From NCBI RefSeq assembly GCF_009604455.1, contig NZ_WEGL01000009.1, forward strand, positions 434,001 to 498,000: a stretch of 64,000 nt of DNA, written 5' to 3'. Source of the DNA: Streptomyces sp. RB17. GTDB lineage: Bacteria > Actinomycetota > Actinomycetes > Streptomycetales > Streptomycetaceae. Below, piece by piece: positions 15,408 through 25,111 of this stretch. Each line of letters begins with the position of its first letter. The stretch's first letter is position 1. The notes under the pieces are model-generated. The model worked only from the letters and a program-made list of their open reading frames with translations, searched no databases and was not told where the DNA came from. A program made the translations under genes and the position numbers.

Positions 15408-17267
15408 TCACATGGCCGACGGATCCTGCGGCCCCCGCCCCGACAGCACCTCCCCGTACGCCTGCATCAAGTCGGGCAACCGCAGCGTGGCCAGGTCCTC
15501 CCGGGACAGCGTCCCCGCATACGTCGAGAGCCGAAGATCACGGTACGCGCAGCTCTTCTCGTACAGCGTCCGCAGGAAGCGTCCGTTGCCCAACTCGTCG
15601 ATCCACCCCTGCTCGACCACGTGCCCGGCGATCGAGCGCAGCTCCTCCAGCGCCTCCTCGTCCCACACGTCCCCGTTCTCCGCGGCCAGCACCTTGCCGA
15701 TCTCGGTGAGTTCCTGCGGCCGGTAGGAGGGGAAGTCGACGCGGGTCGTGAACCGGGAGGACAGTCCGGGGTTCGCGGCCAGCAGCCGGTCCATGCCCTC
15801 CGGGTAGCCGGCGAGGATCACCACCAGATGGTCCCGGTTGTCCTCGGCCCGCTTCAGCAGCACCTGCAGGGCCTCGTCGCCGTACGCGTCCCCCTTGCCG
15901 TACCCGGAGTTGGACAGCGAGTACGCCTCGTCCACGAACAGCACCCCGCCGATCGCGGAGTCGATCAGCTCGTTGGCCTTCACGGCCGTCTGCCCCAGGT
16001 ATTCGCCGACCAGGTCGGCCCGCTGGGCCTCGACCAGGTGGTCACCGCCGAGCAGCCCGAGGGCGTAGAAGACCCGTCCCAGGATCCGGGCCACCGTGGT
16101 CTTCCCCGTCCCCGACGGCCCCGAGAAGACGAAGTGCCGTTTCGGCGGCTGCACCGGAAGTCCCTGCCCGGCCCGCAGCCGGGCCATGTTCAGCTGCGCG
16201 GACAACGCCTTGACCTGGCGTTTCACCGGTTCCAGCCCCACCATGCGCTCGAGCTCGGCGAGTGCCTCCTCCAGCAGGGCGGGATCGGTCGGACCGGCCG
16301 GAACGGGGGAGGAGAGACCTGTCTTCACGCGGACCCCCGGATCATTCACCGACGGCAGGGGTCCCGTCGGCAGATCCGGCTCCGGCAGCCGCAGATCGCG
16401 CCCCTCGATGCCGAACAGCGGATCGAATCCGTCCGGCCCGTCCACGCTGTCCTGCCCGGCGCCGGTCAGTGTGATCGCGGCCAGGTCGGCGGTGTCGTCG
16501 TACCCGTCGCCCTCGGCGATCGCCGCGAGCCGCGCCGAGGTGTCCATGAACGCCGGGTCGACCCGGTGCACGGCCCGGTACAGGGGGAGCGCGGCGGCGG
16601 AGCGTCCCGTGCCCTCGTGCGCCCGCGCCAGCCAGTAGCGCAGCTCCTTGCGCTGCGGCTGCTCGCTGCGGCAGCGCATCAGTGCTGCCGACAGCAGGGG
16701 TTCGGCCTGGCCGTACATCTCCAGCCGGACCCTGGCCATGCCGCCGAACAGGCCCGCCTCGATGCCGAGCATCGGATCGTCCAGCAGCGGGTCGGTGTGC
16801 CGTACCAGCTGCTCCCAGTCCTTGACCAGATAGGCGCGGCAGGCGTGCAGGAAGCGGACCTGCGGGTCGGTGTCGACCGGGGGCAGGCCGGCGAGGGCCC
16901 GGTCCAGCTCGGGCACGTGCCGGCCGTCCAGCCAGTGCGAGGCGTGCGCCAGCAGCAGATCGCGCGGGCTCTCCAGCACCGGCTGCACCCACCAGCCCAG
17001 CCAGTACCACGAGTTGAGCGTCCTGCGGTGCCGGGCGCGCTGTTCGCCGAAGCGGTCGCGGTGCCGGACCATCCTCAGCAGCGCGGTCGTCGTGTCGACC
17101 CGGAGCGCGTGCAGCCCGAGCCAGCCGTCGGCCATCCCGGGGTCCATCCGCACCGCGGTGCGGAACTCCTCCTCCGCCTGCGGATAGGCGCCCATCGTGT
17201 AGGCGTCCACACCCCGCAGCCAGGCCAGGTCGGCCGGGGCCTCGGGGCCCTGCGTGCCGAAGTCCAT
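15408..17267 (-). CDS. EccA/CbbX-like AAA+ ATPase with TPR-like N-terminus
   Basis: A 619-residue cytosolic protein. The first 300 residues are alpha-helical repeats resembling TPRs (WLRGVDAYTMGAYPQAEEEF). After a Pro-rich linker comes a CbxX/CfqX-type AAA+ module: Walker A GPSGTGKTT (about 383-391), Walker B GVLFVDEAYSL (about 438), and the arginine-containing NPGLSSRF segment. This architecture is that of EccA, the ATPase associated with type VII (ESX) secretion. However, no EccB, EccC, EccD or EsxAB gene is nearby, so the partner is unknown. A promoter and two hairpins (a possible small RNA) lie about 270 bp upstream. Confidence 0.85.
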   Translation of the reverse strand: MDFGTQGPEAPADLAWLRGVDAYTMGAYPQAEEEFRTAVRMDPGMADGWLGLHALRVDTTTALLRMVRHRDRFGEQRARHRRTLNSWYWLGWWVQPVLESPRDLLLAHASHWLDGRHVPELDRALAGLPPVDTDPQVRFLHACRAYLVKDWEQLVRHTDPLLDDPMLGIEAGLFGGMARVRLEMYGQAEPLLSAALMRCRSEQPQRKELRYWLARAHEGTGRSAAALPLYRAVHRVDPAFMDTSARLAAIAEGDGYDDTADLAAITLTGAGQDSVDGPDGFDPLFGIEGRDLRLPEPDLPTGPLPSVNDPGVRVKTGLSSPVPAGPTDPALLEEALAELERMVGLEPVKRQVKALSAQLNMARLRAGQGLPVQPPKRHFVFSGPSGTGKTTVARILGRVFYALGLLGGDHLVEAQRADLVGEYLGQTAVKANELIDSAIGGVLFVDEAYSLSNSGYGKGDAYGDEALQVLLKRAEDNRDHLVVILAGYPEGMDRLLAANPGLSSRFTTRVDFPSYRPQELTEIGKVLAAENGDVWDEEALEELRSIAGHVVEQGWIDELGNGRFLRTLYEKSCAYRDLRLSTYAGTLSREDLATLRLPDLMQAYGEVLSGRGPQDPSAM

Positions 17268-17534
17268 CCCGTCCCCCCACAGACCGTGTCCCCGTGGATC
17301 ACCACCGGGCAGTCGCCCGACGGCCGCCGCGGTCGAACCGCTGTGCCGCGGACCGGAGTTACCGGTGCGCGAGGCAGCCTCGAAGGTCGCACCGAGGGCA
17401 TCGTACCCGCGTGACGACCGCGTGCCGAAGGGTGTCGCACGAGCCGTTTGACGAGGTGGGAGCAGACGGGACGCAGGCGGCTCGGTGACCGAGGGTGAGC
17501 GGATCGGTGCGCCGGGCGCCCGGAAAGGCCTGCG
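17268..17534 (-). promoter_or_regulatory. Upstream region of the AAA+ ATPase gene
   Basis: These 267 bases between the ATPase start and the candidate small RNA hold no ORF with supporting signals. The ATPase promoter must lie here unless transcription reads through the hairpins upstream; no confident -35/-10 pair was found by eye. Confidence 0.35.
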
Positions 17535-17612
17535 TGGACAGAACGAAGCCCCCGGTCACGGGGGAACAACCGGGGGCCTCGCGTCGGTGGGCGGTCCCGA
17601 TCGACCGCTCAT
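17535..17612 (-). ncRNA. Candidate small RNA (promoter plus two hairpins)
   Basis: On the minus strand a good promoter (-35 TTGACC, 18-base spacer, -10 TACGTT) is followed at once by two hairpins. The first is a 6-bp GCGGTC/GACCGC stem (17591-17608). The second is a 9-bp GC-rich stem (17548-17556 with 17569-17577, with flanking pairs beyond one mismatch) whose loop carries five C residues on the minus strand. The predicted transcript is about 70-75 nt and no ORF is present. The second hairpin could be its terminator. An alternative is an attenuated 5' leader of the AAA+ ATPase gene. Resemblance to the actinobacterial 6C RNA is only partial, since only one loop is C-rich. Confidence 0.5.
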
Positions 17613-17616
17613 TGAG

Positions 17617-17646
17617 AACGTAAGACCTGTACGGCCCCCCGGTCAA
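17617..17646 (-). promoter_or_regulatory. Vegetative-type promoter
   Basis: TTGACC (17641-17646) and TACGTT (17617-17622) are separated by 18 bases, close to the HrdB consensus. Transcription would start near 17610, directly into the hairpins of the candidate small RNA. Confidence 0.6.
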
Positions 17647-17695
17647 GCGGAGTTGAGGCACTGGGAGAAGTTCCTCCGCAAGGGTCTTCACACCT

Positions 17696-18436
17696 TCACC
17701 ACAACGCGGACGGTCCGTCACTCTGGGTCACACCTTGGTCCGGTCCACGGGTTGCCTCAGGGCCCGGCAGCACCTCGTACCCCTCCGGCGTCTGCCGCAC
17801 CAGAAGATCGGCATGGGGGCGCGAAGGATCCGCGGCGAAGTGCGCGCGCTCCGCCTCGACCCAGCCGTCCCAGAACTCCCGCTGCTCCGCCCCGTCCCGC
17901 AGCCGGCCGCGCGTCCAGGACTCCTCCCGGGGCAGCTCCATCCACAGCAGCCGGGCCAGATGCGGCCGCAGCGCCCGGCGGCCGGCGCCGACCCCCTCGA
18001 CGAGCACCACGGGCGCGGCCGGCAGCGGACGCGGCGCGCCGAAGTCGCGGGCACGCCAGTCGTACGGCGTGCAGGACGCGCTCTCGCCGCGGGCGAGCGG
18101 CTGGATCACCTGGGCCATGAGCCGGTCGGTCCAGTCGAAGAGCTGCTCATGGCTGGCGATGTCGTCGAGGTGCAGCACCGGAGCCCCGCCGAGCGCGGCG
18201 GCCAAGCGCCCGGCGAAGGTGGACTTTCCCGAGCCGGCGTGCCCGTCCACCCCGATCAGCCGGACCGGTCCGAGGGAGGGGGGAAGCCCGCGCAGCAGGG
18301 CGGCGAGGTCGCGAATGGTGGTTCCCCCGGAGGTGGGTCGGTGTGGGCGGTTCTCCGGAAACAGTGTAGTAACAGTGGAGGAGTGGTCGCGTTTTGAATC
18401 ACCGGCTGGCAGCCAGTCAATGTCGGGGATAAACAT
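17696..18436 (-). CDS. Uridine kinase-like P-loop protein
   Basis: A 246-residue kinase-like protein with Walker A VDGHAGSGKST (about residue 63-73), a VLHLDDI segment for the nucleoside-side Asp, and a later VVLVEGVGAG strand. It belongs to the uridine kinase/phosphoribulokinase-like fold, and would phosphorylate uridine or cytidine in pyrimidine salvage; substrate specificity is inferred. The ATG has AGGGGA 8 bases ahead. The first about 45 residues are poorly conserved in character, so the true start may be later, but no other ATG, GTG or TTG lies near the domain. It is downstream-flanked by the candidate small RNA. Confidence 0.75.
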   Translation of the reverse strand: MFIPDIDWLPAGDSKRDHSSTVTTLFPENRPHRPTSGGTTIRDLAALLRGLPPSLGPVRLIGVDGHAGSGKSTFAGRLAAALGGAPVLHLDDIASHEQLFDWTDRLMAQVIQPLARGESASCTPYDWRARDFGAPRPLPAAPVVLVEGVGAGRRALRPHLARLLWMELPREESWTRGRLRDGAEQREFWDGWVEAERAHFAADPSRPHADLLVRQTPEGYEVLPGPEATRGPDQGVTQSDGPSALW

Positions 18437-18547
18437 TCGCGAATCCCCTGACCGATATGTCGAATTAGGCGTTCCGGGTGTGCCCGCCGCTGAGTAGGGT
18501 GCCTCCAGCGCAACCGCTGTGCGCCGCAAGGGGACTGGCAGGGGGAC

Positions 18548-19504
18548 ATGGCCGCGGAGTTATTCGAAGGGCACTACGTGTGGCATCCGGCGGCCGACGA
18601 CCGTGTCCTGGCGAGCGTATGCGTCGATGTGCGCGCCGGACGTTATCGATACGCGCACGAGGCCCTCGCCGAGACACGTACCGACTTCGCCCTGCGCGCC
18701 CACCGCTCGTTGGTCCTCGCCTCCGAGGCGACCGGCACCGATCTGGTCGAGCGCTGGCTCGCCGAGGAGCCGACGCCCGAGGCGGCGCTGATGTGGGCCC
18801 GGGTCGCCGTGCAGCGCGCCCTGCGGGCGGCCGACGCCCGCGACGAGCGCGCCGAGGCGCTGGAGCGGATCGCGCTGACCGCCTGCGACCGCGCCGCCGC
18901 CCTGGCTCCCGAGGACCCCACACCCTGGGTCGCCAGACTCGCCATGGCCCGGCTGCACCGGCCGCGCGACCCGGCGCCGCGGGGCCTGCTCACCGCACCG
19001 CCCGGCCCCTGGCGGCTGTTCGCGCACGTCCTGTCGCTGGACCCCTGGCACCGCGAGGGTCACCACCGCTTCCTGTCCTTCTTCTTCACGCGGTACGGCG
19101 GTTCCGTCAACGCGGCCTGGGACGTGGCCGCCTTCCTCAGCCAGCGGGCACGGGCCGACTCCGCACTCCGGCTGCTGCCGCTGGTGGCCCTGGTGGAGAG
19201 CTACAACCCCACGCAGCTGCTCGCCGACCGCGTGTGGGAGCAGCCGCAGTGGCGCTCCACCACGCTGGCGATCTACCAGAACTGGCTGCCGGCGGTGGCG
19301 CGTTACCGCTTCACCCCGGTGCTCGACCTGGCCTACCTCGCGCACGCCCTGATCATGGGCCGGCGCGAGTTCGAGGCCCGGGCGGTGTTCACGGCGATGG
19401 GCCCGTACGCCTCGCGCATGCCCTGGAGCGCCTTCGGCGACCCCGCCGAGCAGCTCTCCCGGGCCCGGCGCGCCTGCGGCCTGCCCGTCCCGCGGCCCGA
19501 CTGA
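18548..19504 (+). CDS. Conserved hypothetical helical-repeat protein
   Basis: A 318-residue Ala/Arg/Leu-rich soluble protein, predicted to be nearly all alpha-helical with TPR-like character (ERIALTACDRAAALAPEDPTPWVARLAMARL). A Trp-rich centre (PGPWRLFAHVLSLDPWHREGHHRFLSFFF) is distinctive. No catalytic motif, signal peptide or membrane helix is seen. GGCAGGGGGAC precedes the ATG. It is divergent from the uridine kinase and upstream of an amino acid permease. I do not recognise a named family; a scaffold or protein-interaction role is possible. Confidence 0.75.
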   Translation: MAAELFEGHYVWHPAADDRVLASVCVDVRAGRYRYAHEALAETRTDFALRAHRSLVLASEATGTDLVERWLAEEPTPEAALMWARVAVQRALRAADARDERAEALERIALTACDRAAALAPEDPTPWVARLAMARLHRPRDPAPRGLLTAPPGPWRLFAHVLSLDPWHREGHHRFLSFFFTRYGGSVNAAWDVAAFLSQRARADSALRLLPLVALVESYNPTQLLADRVWEQPQWRSTTLAIYQNWLPAVARYRFTPVLDLAYLAHALIMGRREFEARAVFTAMGPYASRMPWSAFGDPAEQLSRARRACGLPVPRPD

Positions 19505-19525
19505 TCGGCACGTGCTCTGCCCCGT

Positions 19526-19570
19526 CACTCGGATCACTCGGATTCATTCGGATTCATTCGGATTCACTCA
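19526..19570 (+). repeat. Short tandem repeats upstream of the permease
   Basis: Four consecutive near-identical units (GGATCACTC, GGATTCATTC twice, GGATTCACTC), preceded by a partial CACTC, fill the spacer between two genes. They end just before the GAGAAAGG ribosome-binding site of the permease. Confidence 0.8.
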
Positions 19571-19585
19571 GAGAAAGGCCGAACT

Positions 19586-21127
19586 GTGTCGGAACGGACA
19601 TCGACGTCCCGGGCGAAGGCCCGCGCGGGTGAGGACGCGGTCGTGCTCGACGACGACGCGACCCTGCACGCGATGGGCTATCCGCGGAAACTCACCCGGC
19701 GTTTCCAGGCGTTCGACAATTTCGCGATCTCCTTCACCATCATCAATATCCTCTCGGGTATTTTCTCGTCCTTCGGATTCGGAATGAACGCGGGCGGCCC
19801 GCGCATTCTCGTGTTCGGCTGGATCGGGGTCTGCGTCATGGTGCTGCTCATCGGCGCGGCCATGGCGGAAGTCGCCTCCGCCTATCCGACGAGCGGTGCC
19901 CTGTATTTCTCCGCCGGTAAACTCGCAAAGCGGCACAAGGGTGCCTGGTCCTGGTTCACCGGCTGGCTGAACTTCGTGGGCCAGATCGGCGGCACCGCCG
20001 CCACCGGCTATGCGGCCGCCACCTTCATCCAGGTCTTCGTGCAGCTGCAGTGGCCCTCCTACCAGCCGACCACGCACCAGACGGTCCTGATCACCGCTCT
20101 GATCATCGTCGTGCAGGGCCTCGCCAACACCTACACCGTGCAGCTCGTCGCCGTACTGAACCGCATTTCCGTGTGGTGGCTGCTGATCGGACTCGTCGTG
20201 ATCGTGGGCGCACTGATAGTGATGCCCGATCACCATCAGTCGGCGTCCTTCGTGACGCATTTCGAGAACAACACCGGCTTCACGAACGGACTTTACGGCG
20301 GCATGCTCGGTCTGCTGGTCACCAGCTGGACGTTCACCGGGTTCGACGGCAGCTTCCACATGTCCGAGGAAACGGTCCACGCGACGGTCAGCGCGCCCAA
20401 GGGGATCACCCGCGCCATCGGCTATTCGGCGATCACCGGTCTCATCCTCATGCTGGCGCTGGTCTACAGCATCGGCGACTACCAGAAGGTGGCCGGCGCG
20501 GCCGCGCCGCCCGTCCAGATCCTCATCGACGGCCTCGGCCTGCGCACCGCCGAGGTGATGCTTCTCATCGTCATCGGCGCGATGCTCTTCTGCGGTCTCG
20601 CCAACCTCACCAGCAACACCCGGCAGATCTTCGCCTTCTCCCGGGACGGCGCGATGCCCGGCTCCCGCTGGTGGCACTCGGTCTCGCCGCGCACCCGTAC
20701 GCCCGTGAAGGCGGTGTGGCTCGCGGTGGCCTGCTCAGTGGCCCTGGTCGTGCCGGGCTGGTGGTCCCACACCGCGTTCACCGCGATCGTCAGTGTCAAC
20801 GTGGTCGGCCTCTTCCTCGCCTACGCCGTGCCGATCTTCCTGCGGCTGCGGCTCGGCGGCGAGTTCCAGCCGGGGCCCTGGCACCTGGGCCGCTGGGGCC
20901 GGCCGGTCGGCTGGCTCGCGGTGATCTGGATCGTGCTCAGCAGCGTGCTCTTCATGCTGCCGCAGGTCTCGCCGATCACCGTCGACTCCTTCAACTACGC
21001 ACCGATCGCGCTCGCCGTCGTGCTGGTCGTGGCCACGGTGTGGTGGTTCGCCACCGCCCGCCGCCGCTTCCAGGGGCCGATCAGCTACGGCCGTCCCGAC
21101 GAGGTCGCCGCGATGGATCTCGTCTGA
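19586..21127 (+). CDS. APC-superfamily amino acid permease
   Basis: A 513-residue membrane protein with about 12 hydrophobic helices and the APC-family signatures FDNFAISFTIINILSGIFSSFGFGMNAGGP near the start and SEETVHATVSAPKGITRAI in the middle. Closest by eye to the GABA/choline/ethanolamine-type amino acid permeases. It would take up an amino acid or amine by proton symport; the substrate is not determinable. It starts with GTG after GAGAAAGG. Four short tandem repeats sit just upstream and could affect expression by slippage. Confidence 0.9.
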   Translation: MSERTSTSRAKARAGEDAVVLDDDATLHAMGYPRKLTRRFQAFDNFAISFTIINILSGIFSSFGFGMNAGGPRILVFGWIGVCVMVLLIGAAMAEVASAYPTSGALYFSAGKLAKRHKGAWSWFTGWLNFVGQIGGTAATGYAAATFIQVFVQLQWPSYQPTTHQTVLITALIIVVQGLANTYTVQLVAVLNRISVWWLLIGLVVIVGALIVMPDHHQSASFVTHFENNTGFTNGLYGGMLGLLVTSWTFTGFDGSFHMSEETVHATVSAPKGITRAIGYSAITGLILMLALVYSIGDYQKVAGAAAPPVQILIDGLGLRTAEVMLLIVIGAMLFCGLANLTSNTRQIFAFSRDGAMPGSRWWHSVSPRTRTPVKAVWLAVACSVALVVPGWWSHTAFTAIVSVNVVGLFLAYAVPIFLRLRLGGEFQPGPWHLGRWGRPVGWLAVIWIVLSSVLFMLPQVSPITVDSFNYAPIALAVVLVVATVWWFATARRRFQGPISYGRPDEVAAMDLV

Positions 21128-21170
21128 CGCCGAGCACCACGGTGAGAGGCATCCAGCTCGGGTGATTGCG

Positions 21171-21280
21171 GGGAGCCGTGCGGCCGCCGGCCGGTGGTGG
21201 GCCGGTCGCGCAGTTCCCCGCGTCCCTTCGGGGCGCCGACCGCTGTCGCGCGGCTCCTCGAGGGCCGCACGCCCACCTCC
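21171..21280. repeat. Streptomyces-type interspersed repeat (copy 1)
   Basis: GC-rich intergenic element with outer arms GTGCGGCC (21178-21185) and GGCCGCAC (21263-21270). It carries the core GTCGCGCAGTTCCCCGCG, which also appears in slightly altered form in the element near 39.2 kb. It resembles the common palindromic intergenic repeats of Streptomyces chromosomes. No ORF lies within it. Confidence 0.55.
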
Positions 21281-21416
21281 CGGTCCCCCCGCCAGTGGAC
21301 CAGACCAATATTCATCGCGCCGCATGCGCAGAAGTGCTGGCAGCACCATGTTTCCTGCTCCATAGTTGGCGCACCAACCGCACCCGATCATCGGACACCT
21401 GGGGGTAATCGCGCCC

Positions 21417-22787
21417 ATGAGCAGAGCCCAGCAGCCGTCCCGCAGAACCGTCCTCACCGCAGCCGTCGCCGTGGCGGTGGCCGGCGGGACGGCCCCCGCT
21501 GCCGCCGCCGCGCAGCGACCGACCACCGACACCGCCGACCCCGGCCAGGCGCCGGCCCGCCCGATCGACTACCACGCCTGGACCACGTACCGCGAGTGGC
21601 GCCTCGGCGCCGCCCAGGGCGTCCGGGCCGTCGCGGGCGCCCGCCCCGGAGTCGTGATCGGGGCCCCGGCCGGCCGCACCGACTACACCGACCCGCACAC
21701 CGGCACGACCGCCACCTGGGACTACGCCACCTGGACCTCCCCGGTCCACCGGCTCACCGTCCCCGCCACCGAGGTCGTGTCCTCCTGGAACGCCCACACC
21801 CCCGACGGCACCTGGCTCCAGGTGGAACTCCAGGGCACGTACTCCGACGGTACCGGGACCCCGTGGTACGTGATGGGCCGCTGGGCGGCCGGGGACCAGG
21901 ACATCAAGCGGACCTCGGTGGACGGCCAGACCGACGGCAAGAGCACCATCTGGACCGACACCTTCGCCATCGACGACGCGAGCACCGGCCTGCGCCTGAC
22001 GTCGTACCGGCTGCGCCTCACCCTCTACCGCAGGCCGGGGACACACCTGACGCCGACCGTGTGGCGGCTGGGCGCCATGGGATCCGACATCCCCGACCGC
22101 TTCACCGTCCCCGCCTCCACCCCGGGCCTCGCCCAGGAACTGGCCGTCCCGCGCTACTCGCAGGAGATCCACAAGGGCCAGTACCCGCAGTACGACGGCG
22201 GCGGCGAGGCCTGGTGCAGTCCCACCTCCTCGCAGATGATCATCGAGTACTGGGGCGGCCGGCTCACCCCCGAGCAGCTGTCCTGGGTCGACCCGACGTA
22301 CGCCGACCCGCAGGTGGACAACGCCGCCCGCTTCACCTACGACTCCCAGTACGAGGGCTGCGGCAACTGGCCGTTCAACGCCGCGTACGCGGCCACGTTC
22401 GAGGGCCTGCAGGGCGTCGTCACGCGGCTCGCCTCGCTCACCGACCTGGAGACGCTGATCGCGGCCGGCATCCCGGCCATAACGTCCCAGTCGTTCCTGC
22501 AGAAGGAGCTGACCGGCGCCGGTTACGGCACCTCCGGTCACCTGATGACCGTGATCGGCTTCACCGCGGACGGCGACGTGATCGCCAACGACCCGGCCTC
22601 GCCGGGCGACGGCGCGGTACGACGGGTCTATCTGCGCCGGGAGTTCGAGAACATCTGGCTGCGCACCAAGCGGTACAACGCCTCCGGAAAGGTCGCCTCC
22701 GGCACCGGGGGAGTGTGCTACCTCTACTTCCCGGCCCACCCGAGCCCGCGCCAGGTCAAGGCGCTCGCGGCGGTGGGTGTGCACTGA
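21417..22787 (+). CDS. Tat-exported C39-like peptidase family protein
   Basis: A 456-residue exported protein. The N-terminus has the twin-arginine motif SRRTVL followed by a hydrophobic stretch, so export is probably by Tat. Residues 40-235 form a beta-rich accessory region. The C-terminal part is a C39-like papain fold: Cys about 267 (GEAWCSPTSSQM), His about 375 (SGHLMTVIGF) and Asn/Asp 391-392 (ANDPAS) give the expected catalytic set. Unlike classical C39 peptidases it is not fused to an ABC transporter and none is adjacent. Substrate unknown. GGGGG precedes the ATG at a long spacing. Confidence 0.85.
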   Translation: MSRAQQPSRRTVLTAAVAVAVAGGTAPAAAAAQRPTTDTADPGQAPARPIDYHAWTTYREWRLGAAQGVRAVAGARPGVVIGAPAGRTDYTDPHTGTTATWDYATWTSPVHRLTVPATEVVSSWNAHTPDGTWLQVELQGTYSDGTGTPWYVMGRWAAGDQDIKRTSVDGQTDGKSTIWTDTFAIDDASTGLRLTSYRLRLTLYRRPGTHLTPTVWRLGAMGSDIPDRFTVPASTPGLAQELAVPRYSQEIHKGQYPQYDGGGEAWCSPTSSQMIIEYWGGRLTPEQLSWVDPTYADPQVDNAARFTYDSQYEGCGNWPFNAAYAATFEGLQGVVTRLASLTDLETLIAAGIPAITSQSFLQKELTGAGYGTSGHLMTVIGFTADGDVIANDPASPGDGAVRRVYLRREFENIWLRTKRYNASGKVASGTGGVCYLYFPAHPSPRQVKALAAVGVH

Positions 22788-22841
22788 CCCTGTGAGCAAG
22801 CTCATCGCCGCACAGGCCGTCGCGGGTGGCAAGGTGGCCCC

Positions 22842-22988
22842 ATGGATATGACCGCACACCGGGCCACCGCCACCCGCGCCCGCACCGGAGGCCCCCGCGA
22901 GGACGGCCCGAAGATCCTCGAGCACGTCATGGGCTGGGTCCTGGTGGCCGTCGTCGCGATGTTCGTGACCCAGCTCGGCCTGCTCTGA
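22842..22988 (+). CDS. 48-residue single-helix membrane protein
   Basis: A small ORF beginning MDMTAHRATATRARTGGPRE and ending with one hydrophobic helix (MGWVLVAVVAMFVTQLGLL). AAGGTGG lies just ahead of the ATG, and codon usage is typical of the region. It fills an otherwise empty spacer between the C39-like peptidase and the TetR regulator, on the same strand. It is too short for common ORF thresholds. Likely a real small membrane protein; function unknown. Confidence 0.6.
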   Translation: MDMTAHRATATRARTGGPREDGPKILEHVMGWVLVAVVAMFVTQLGLL

Positions 22989-23095
22989 CGCCCGGGCCCC
23001 CAGGCCCGCTCTGCATCGACCCGCTCACGTGTGCGGCATGTTCTGACATACTGCGGAGGTCCCGCCGACCGCCTGGAACAGGGTCGAAATTGACT

Positions 23096-23749
23096 ATGCC
23101 GCCTCAGCGTGCCGCCGTCCGGCCCCGGATGCGCGGTACCGAGCGCTCGCTGGCCCGTCGCGCCGAACTCATCGCCATCGGGCGGAAGCTGTTCGCCGAC
23201 ACGTCCTACGACGCGCTGTCCATGGACGACATCGCCCGTCAGGCGCATGTCGCCAAGGGGCTGATCTACTACTACTTCCAGTCCAAGCGCGGCTACTACC
23301 TGGCGATCATCAAGGACTCCGTCGCCGACCTGGTCACCTTCGCCGCGGAGGGCCTCGAGATCCCCGCCGTGGACCGGGTCCACCGCACCATCGACGGCTA
23401 TCTGCGCTATGCCGAGAACCACCAGGCCGCCTATCGCACCATCGTCAGCGGCGGTGTCGGCTTCGACGCCGAGGTGCACGCCGTCCGGGACGGCGTCCGC
23501 GAGGCGATCATCGCCACCATCGCCGAAGGGGCCTACGGCCGCAGCGACATCGCGCCGCTCGCCCGGATGGGACTGCTCGCCTGGGTGTGCAGCGTCGAGG
23601 GCGCGACGCTGGACTGGATCGACCGCCCCGAGCTGTCCCGCGGCACCATGCGCGAGCTGCTGGTGAAGACGCTCGGCGGAGCCCTGCGCGCCGTCGAGGA
23701 GCTGGACCCGGCCTACCCGGCCCCGCCGCCCGCCCGCCGCGACACCTGA
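23096..23749 (+). CDS. TetR-family transcriptional regulator
   Basis: A 217-residue one-component repressor. The N-terminal helix-turn-helix is typical (SYDALSMDDIARQAHVAKGLIYYYFQSK, about residues 38-65) with the family hallmark IYYYFxSK; the C-terminal two-thirds is the variable ligand-binding dimerisation domain. The start is the ATG of MPPQRAAV; no strong ribosome-binding site is visible. It is followed by a terminator and a convergent chitinase gene, so its targets are not obvious from context. Confidence 0.88.
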   Translation: MPPQRAAVRPRMRGTERSLARRAELIAIGRKLFADTSYDALSMDDIARQAHVAKGLIYYYFQSKRGYYLAIIKDSVADLVTFAAEGLEIPAVDRVHRTIDGYLRYAENHQAAYRTIVSGGVGFDAEVHAVRDGVREAIIATIAEGAYGRSDIAPLARMGLLAWVCSVEGATLDWIDRPELSRGTMRELLVKTLGGALRAVEELDPAYPAPPPARRDT

Positions 23750-23757
23750 CGCACCGG

Positions 23758-23787
23758 GGGAGCGGAGGCTCGTGGTCCTCCGCTCCC
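23758..23787. terminator. Bidirectional terminator between tetR-type gene and chitinase
   Basis: Stem GGGAGCGGAGG (23758-23768) with CCTCCGCTCCC (23777-23787), 8-base loop, between two convergent genes. Confidence 0.85.
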
Positions 23788-23806
23788 GGGTCCCCTTGAC
23801 CAGGGT

Positions 23807-25039
<1,233 letters not shown>

Positions 25040-25111
25040 TCGGGTGTCTCCTCGTGGGGGAGAGGGGAACGCGCGCCGATTGGCATGAACGCGGTAAAGC
25101 GTTGGTCATGC

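Noticed and set aside
17545..17612. 6C RNA assignment for the hairpin pair
   Set aside because: 6C RNA should have C-rich loops in both hairpins; here only one loop is C-rich and has five C, so I left it as an unnamed candidate.
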